The notes below the pieces were generated by a model. That model saw nothing but the letters and a program-made list of their open reading frames with translations, had not been told where the DNA came from and searched no databases. Shown one piece after another: positions 57,399 through 64,000 of a stretch of DNA of 64,000 nucleotides (its first letter is position 1; the number at the start of each line of letters is the position of its first letter). The DNA is from Adiantum capillus-veneris (lineage: Eukaryota > Streptophyta > Polypodiopsida > Polypodiales > Pteridaceae): the NCBI GenBank assembly GCA_014529385.2, contig CM043968.1:130566018-130630017 (forward strand). The letters are read 5' to 3'. The position numbers and the translations under genes were made by a program.

Positions 57399-57447
57399 AG
57401 GGAGGAAGGTTAAAAGACTTGACAATAATAGAGAGCCCAATTGGTTA

Positions 57448-57509
<62 letters not shown>

Positions 57510-58435
57510 GGAAAAAGAGTAAAGATAATAGGGTTAAAGGTAGAGAGGTGGAGGTAGAGAGAGTTAATAAAGATAGGGAAAAAGAGTAAAGATAGGGTGT
57601 GGTGAAGAATAGGTTGGGAGAGGTGAGAGAGAGGGAAAGAGAAATAGAGAGGAATAGAAGTAAAACTAGGGAGAAGATATTTTTAAAGAAATTATCTCTA
57701 CAAACAAACGATAGAATGGAGGAAAGGGTTAATTTAGGGATATTTCATGCACATATGTGACGTGACCCTACTATTACTACGTAAACCCCCTCAAGATAAT
57801 GACCACAATAAATTGAGCCTAGATAATGAATAGTAGGTGAGAATAGAGTAAATCCATGCTCATAATGACACATAGCATGAGGGTCCATGATAACAACAGC
57901 TCGTGAGGCCCCAAAACCAAGCCCCTTTCGAAAAGAGCTTGAAAATGTCCAAAAGAATTCTCTTAGTCTCACCCAATGAATATACAAAACTTTACATGCT
58001 CCTCCTCCTCGAGTCGAAACCACTTCCCCATGAGGTTATGGGCGTGGAGAGAGTTGTGTACATGATAATGATGCACCTAAGTTTGTCACATCGATTTCCT
58101 AGAATAGCATAAGAAGTAACAAAATTCAAAAGAGTCGCACAAGTAAATTATTAAGCTCGGATGAATGCAAAACATCAAGTTCCCTTCGAGGTGAGAAGGC
58201 ATTGGGACACTATGGAAGAGCCCCTTAGTGTTGAGAATCATAACCTACTTGAGTGCTCAACTTTTAACTATTCAATCTTGCTTGCCTGATATTTTTAACC
58301 ATTGGCACCCTCATACCCACAGGTCTCATGCATCGAGAGTCATTTTTCAACTCAGCATAGAGCATGTGACATGTTTCATTTGGCCCCATAGGTCATAGTT
58401 GACCTTCAAAATTAATAAGACAATCTCCCGCCCCC

Positions 58436-58493
<58 letters not shown>

Positions 58494-58609
58494 CCTCTTG
58501 GGATTCCTACTACGACGCTTAAAGAACACCTTTTTCCTGCATCACATGTTGCCTTCTCGTTAGTGCGTAATCCCCACACCCTGCATAACATGCTAGCTCA
58601 AACGTTCTT
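55352..58609. repeat. Array copy 3
   Basis: 3,258-bp unit with the same order as copy 2. (GA)n at 57353-57394 and 57450-57505, LINE fragment at 57920, a short C run and (CT)26 (58439-58490). Confidence 0.88.
55953..56111 (+). pseudogene. Charged C-terminal exon-like reading frame in array copy 3
   Basis: Within an 80-codon frame (55869-56111), the last ~43 codons look like real protein: FQAFLSKKQAKIEAERKKRF then DKATRVDEERLKDKNYKYED and a stop. A T-rich tract with TTGTTACAATGAATTTCAAG just upstream could be a splice acceptor. The composition (Lys/Arg/Glu, helical) contrasts with the flanking sequence, so it may be the final exon of a captured host gene. I do not recognise the parent. Copies exist at 40340-40530 (frame altered), 52740-52880 and 59128-59370. 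Confidence 0.35.
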
Positions 58610-60147
58610 GGGCAATCAAACAAAGTGCATGTTTTTGTCTAGTTTAAATTGCCTCATTCCCCACAACGGCACCAAATGTTTCAGGGCTCTCTAACCACAC
58701 CATATCTAATGCAATAAAGTGAGAATCGCATATAAAATTGTCAATCCATGGAATGTAGTTGACCCAAGTAGTGCATTGGGGGTACAAGAGGTCATCAATC
58801 TTTGATGATTGTCAGTCACAAAAGGCTAGGGCTTCCTCTATCAAGCCCAACTGCATGTTTCATCGAGTTAAAGTGCTCTAAAAATAACCAAACCCAAATA
58901 AGTAGGCAAAACCTAATAAGACCTCCCTACAATCTCAAATTCTCAAACCAATGCAGGAGGCAAGCACTAAAAAGGAAAATTAATTTCTAGTGAGAACTTG
59001 GTGGTTGGGTACTAATGGCCAACTCCAAAAGGATGCTCAAATGTGGTAGATACTAAGAAGAAAGGTGGGAGAGGTGATGAGCCTATTGATTTGGTGCCTA
59101 CTACATGCCAATTTTCAATTGAGATGAGTGTATTATCATGGTGTCTCTCCATGGTATACCTCTCCTAGTGGATTGATTTCTTTGCGTGTTTTGTTCTCTA
59201 AGGTATCGTTACATAATTTTTCATGTTGTTACAATGAATTTCAAGCGTTCCTCTCAAAGAAACAAGCAAAGATTGAGGCCGAGAGGAAGAAGCGTTTCGA
59301 TAAGGCCACAAGAGTGGACGAGGAGCGGCTCAAAGATAAGAACTACAAGTACGAAGACAAGTTGCAATGACTTACAAGTTCTAAAATCTCTCCTAATCGA
59401 ATTTGAATGCAACTAAGTGTATATTTGTTCTTGTTCAATGCTTTCTTAAAGTTTAAGTGGTGATTCATTTTAAGAAGAAAATATCATTGCATCTTACAAG
59501 TCTGACAAAATCCAAAGACCCCCAATGCCCTCACTTTCAAGATTATAAGGCCTTTGAAATCTACATGAAAAAAGAGACATATTGGGGTTGGCATCAGTGA
59601 CTTAAGTGTATATTTGTTCTTGTTCAATGCTTTCTTAAAGTTTAAGTGATGATTCATTTTAGGAAGAAAATATTATTGCATCTTACGAGTCTAACAAAAT
59701 CCAAAGACCCCCAATGCCCTCAACTTCAAGATTATAAGGCATTTGAAATCTACATGAAAACAGACATATTGGGTTGGCATCAGTGACTATGGGGTTGGCA
59801 TTAGTGACCATGTATCTATGTGACTATGTTGGCGTTAGGGACTATGTGACTATGGTTGTCATGTGGCTATGTTGGTTTGGGAGTTATTGTGAGACCACCT
59901 GGTGACTTCAGAGGTTTATTCTTGGCATGTGACTATGTTAGTTCATTCGTCGCTATGAAATCTTTCCTTTAAAATCCACATGGATGTCCCACAGAAGGTG
60001 GATTGTAAATGAAATTGAATAGGACAGGCTTATGCAAAGGAAACTTGTGTAGGAGATTGCATGCATGTACTAATTTCATATTATGTGAATGCCTTTGCTT
60101 TGGATTCAAAATGCTTATGCTTTGTCTTTTTCTAACGTTTTACTTCT
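58610..60147. repeat. Array copy 4, truncated
   Basis: Runs from GGGCAATCAAAC to TTTTACTTCT, then switches to AATGTATCATTAATAAGACAATC, which is the LINE tail sequence of the unit. It lacks the middle of the unit including the LINE coding fragment. Confidence 0.88.
59212..59370 (+). pseudogene. Charged C-terminal exon-like reading frame in array copy 4
   Basis: The same 43-codon Lys/Glu/Arg-rich end as at 55953-56111, within an 80-codon frame opening at 59128, identical in sequence by eye. Copy-to-copy identity reflects recent duplication, not selection. Confidence 0.35.
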
Positions 60148-60171
60148 AATGTATCATTAATAAGACAATCT

Positions 60172-60223
<52 letters not shown>

Positions 60224-60486
60224 ACACACACACACACACACACACTCACAAGCCTCTTGGCATTCCTACTACGACGCTAAAAGAGCACTTTTTTCCTGCA
60301 TCACATGCTCCTTCTCGATAGTGCGTAATCCCCATACATTGGGACACGTGGCATAACATGCTAGCTCAAAGGTAACCTTTTCTCTCTTCCCAGTCCCCAC
60401 CCTCATACTAACTATCCTAGTTTCAAATTATACAATTAAATTTCGCTTCCCTGAAATCCACATTTCTCATGCATCAAGAGTCATTG

Positions 60487-60533
<47 letters not shown>

Positions 60534-60730
60534 CCTCTTGGGATTCCTACCACGACGTTAAAAGATCCTTTTTTCCTACATCACATGCTGTCTTCTCGTC
60601 AGTGCGTAATCCCCCACATCTTGGGTCACCCGCCATAAGATGCTAGCTCAAAGGTTCTTGAGCAACCTTTTCTCTCTTCCCAGTCCCCACCCTTATACTA
60701 ACTATCCTAGTTTCAAATTATACAATTAGA
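60148..60730. repeat. Two diverged copies of the array's (CT)n-flanking sequence
   Basis: 60158-60440 and 60488-60725 both read (CT)n, CAAGCCTCTTGG, ATTCCTAC, (AC/TAC)GACG, TTTTTTCCT, CATCACATGCT, CATGCTAGCTCAAAGG and AACCTTTTCTCTCTTCCCAG. They match the unit joint at 52003-52115 but are more diverged, and continue into CCTAGTTTCAAATTATACAATTA absent from the array. This is probably the ancestral single-copy flank of the array. Confidence 0.75.
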
Positions 60731-60809
60731 GGTACAGCCACTTAAGCCCTCACCACTCCAGAGATCTTAAGACTAATACTGATCAAAGGACTCTAATTAA
60801 TTACAAATG

Positions 60810-60933
60810 CACTGACATCCTCGGAGAGTTAATTACAAACTCACTGACAGTCCCGGAGGTTCGATTACATCCTCACTGACATACTTGGAGAGTTAATTAC
60901 AAACTGACACCCTCAGAGAACTAATCACAAACT
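60810..60933. repeat. 32-bp minisatellite, ~3.8 copies
   Basis: Imperfect tandem units of the form CACTGACATCCTCGGAGAGT followed by TAATTACAAACT. The second unit is the most diverged. Confidence 0.85.
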
Positions 60934-61555
60934 GATGCCCATGATAACATCCTCTGGAACAGCAGGAGCCCACCATATAAAATTAATACCTGATTGACCC
61001 ACAATATTGCCTCCGGAGAAAAAATCACAAGATTCTTACCTTCACAATCAGTAGACGCTTGCAAAGATCGAAACACAAAAACAAACTTCACATTTGAACC
61101 TCGTTATGTAACCAATTTAAAAATTATGATACATCATAGAACTACCTTGCATGGCAGTCTGTCTATAGGAATCAAGAGTAGAATCAACTTCCAAGTGTCA
61201 CTTTTTTTATATACATATGATAAGCTTAAAAGCAACACTATGGCAAGCTACCCAAACCAATTAATATGGTGATACACCGCGAATACCGCATGACCCATCC
61301 GGGAAGAAAGAGAGAATGTTACACTCCACTGCTCCTTAGCAGAAGCATGTATGGACCTAGGCTCATGACAAACTAGTATGTCATCCAGAGAGGTTGTAGG
61401 AAGACTTTTCAATCAACACCCAAAGCTAGCAGCAGATCATTCATTCCTATTGCCGTTCTTGCAAGGTACTAAAAATCCCACTCTTTCCCTGCCTTTGAAT
61501 AGCTCAGAGACGACTTGTCATTCAGTCATTACATTGACTTTTCAGAAGGTATTAA
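60934..61555 (-). other. Downstream region of the FTSH gene
   Basis: No separate gene recognised. On the minus strand this follows the stop codon at 61556 and should hold the 3' UTR and polyadenylation site. I could not fix a poly(A) signal. Short frames on the plus strand are not supported. Confidence 0.45.
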
Positions 61556-63979
<2,424 letters not shown>

Positions 63980-64000
63980 TCACTACTACATTGTATTCCG

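Larger units (their letters stand above)
39749..60147. repeat. Tandem array of a ~3.25-kb unit, ~3.5 copies, split by a retrotransposon
   Basis: Units start at GGGCAATCAAACAAAG: copy 1 at 39749 (continues to 52121 with G3 inserted, net ~3.4 kb), copy 2 at 52122, copy 3 at 55352, copy 4 at 58610, truncated at 60147. Copies 2-4 are nearly identical; the left half of copy 1 is a little more diverged. Each unit holds a primer-site-like word, a 43-codon charged reading frame, GGTTGGCAT minisatellite-like sequence, (GA)n tracts, a LINE C-terminal fragment and (C)n(CT)n. Confidence 0.92.

Overview
This is a repeat-dominated land-plant nuclear window. The evidence is a spliced plastid-type FtsH protease gene entering from the right edge on the minus strand, plus plant-style Ty3/gypsy, Ty1/copia and LINE elements nested in one another, LTRs of 0.2-1.9 kb, and long (TG)n, (CT)n and (GA)n tracts. 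The species cannot be fixed from the sequence. Low gene density and heavy nesting suggest a large genome, and a fern, lycophyte or gymnosperm is possible, but that is a guess.

Layout. 1-917: non-coding sequence, two microsatellites and the 3' tip of a LINE. 918-10009: a 5'-truncated Ty3/gypsy element (G1) with a nearly intact pol and an unusual second retropepsin-like domain after the integrase. 10013-10435: an intact ORF of unknown function. 10436-14960: an LTR (11809-12395), a chromovirus fragment and two LINE fragments lying tail to tail around a (CT)57-C19 tract. 14960-37445: a nest. A decayed plus-strand copia (C) is split by a minus-strand copia (B) and by an LTR family L. An LTR with primer-binding site at 18690-19583 and a PPT with LTR at 36571-37445 may delimit one 18.7-kb non-autonomous element. 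Inside lie a minus-strand LTR-gag remnant (19600-21716), a second copy of the G1 lineage (G2), a structurally complete but mutated copia (A, 22303-27548, with target duplication) inserted in G2, a cluster of near-identical 22-bp palindromes, and a solo LTR (33873-34638) with perfect target duplication that interrupts a coiled-coil ORF. 37446-39748: no gene recognised.

39749-60147: a tandem array of a ~3.25-kb unit (about 3.5 copies) made of old LTR and LINE debris. A chromovirus (G3, 41756-50733) sits in a (GA)n tract of the first copy. 60148-61555: diverged partial copies of the array sequence, a 32-bp minisatellite and the downstream region of the next gene. 61556-64000: the last nine exons of an FTSH7/FTSH9-like chloroplast protease gene, the only clear host gene.

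There are no operons and no cooperating host genes. The relationships are insertional: copia A is in G2, copia B in copia C, the solo LTR in the L-element ORF, and G3 in the array. Nearly all retroelement ORFs carry stops or frameshifts. G1 pol (1,023 codons open) and the 140-codon ORF at 10013 are the exceptions.
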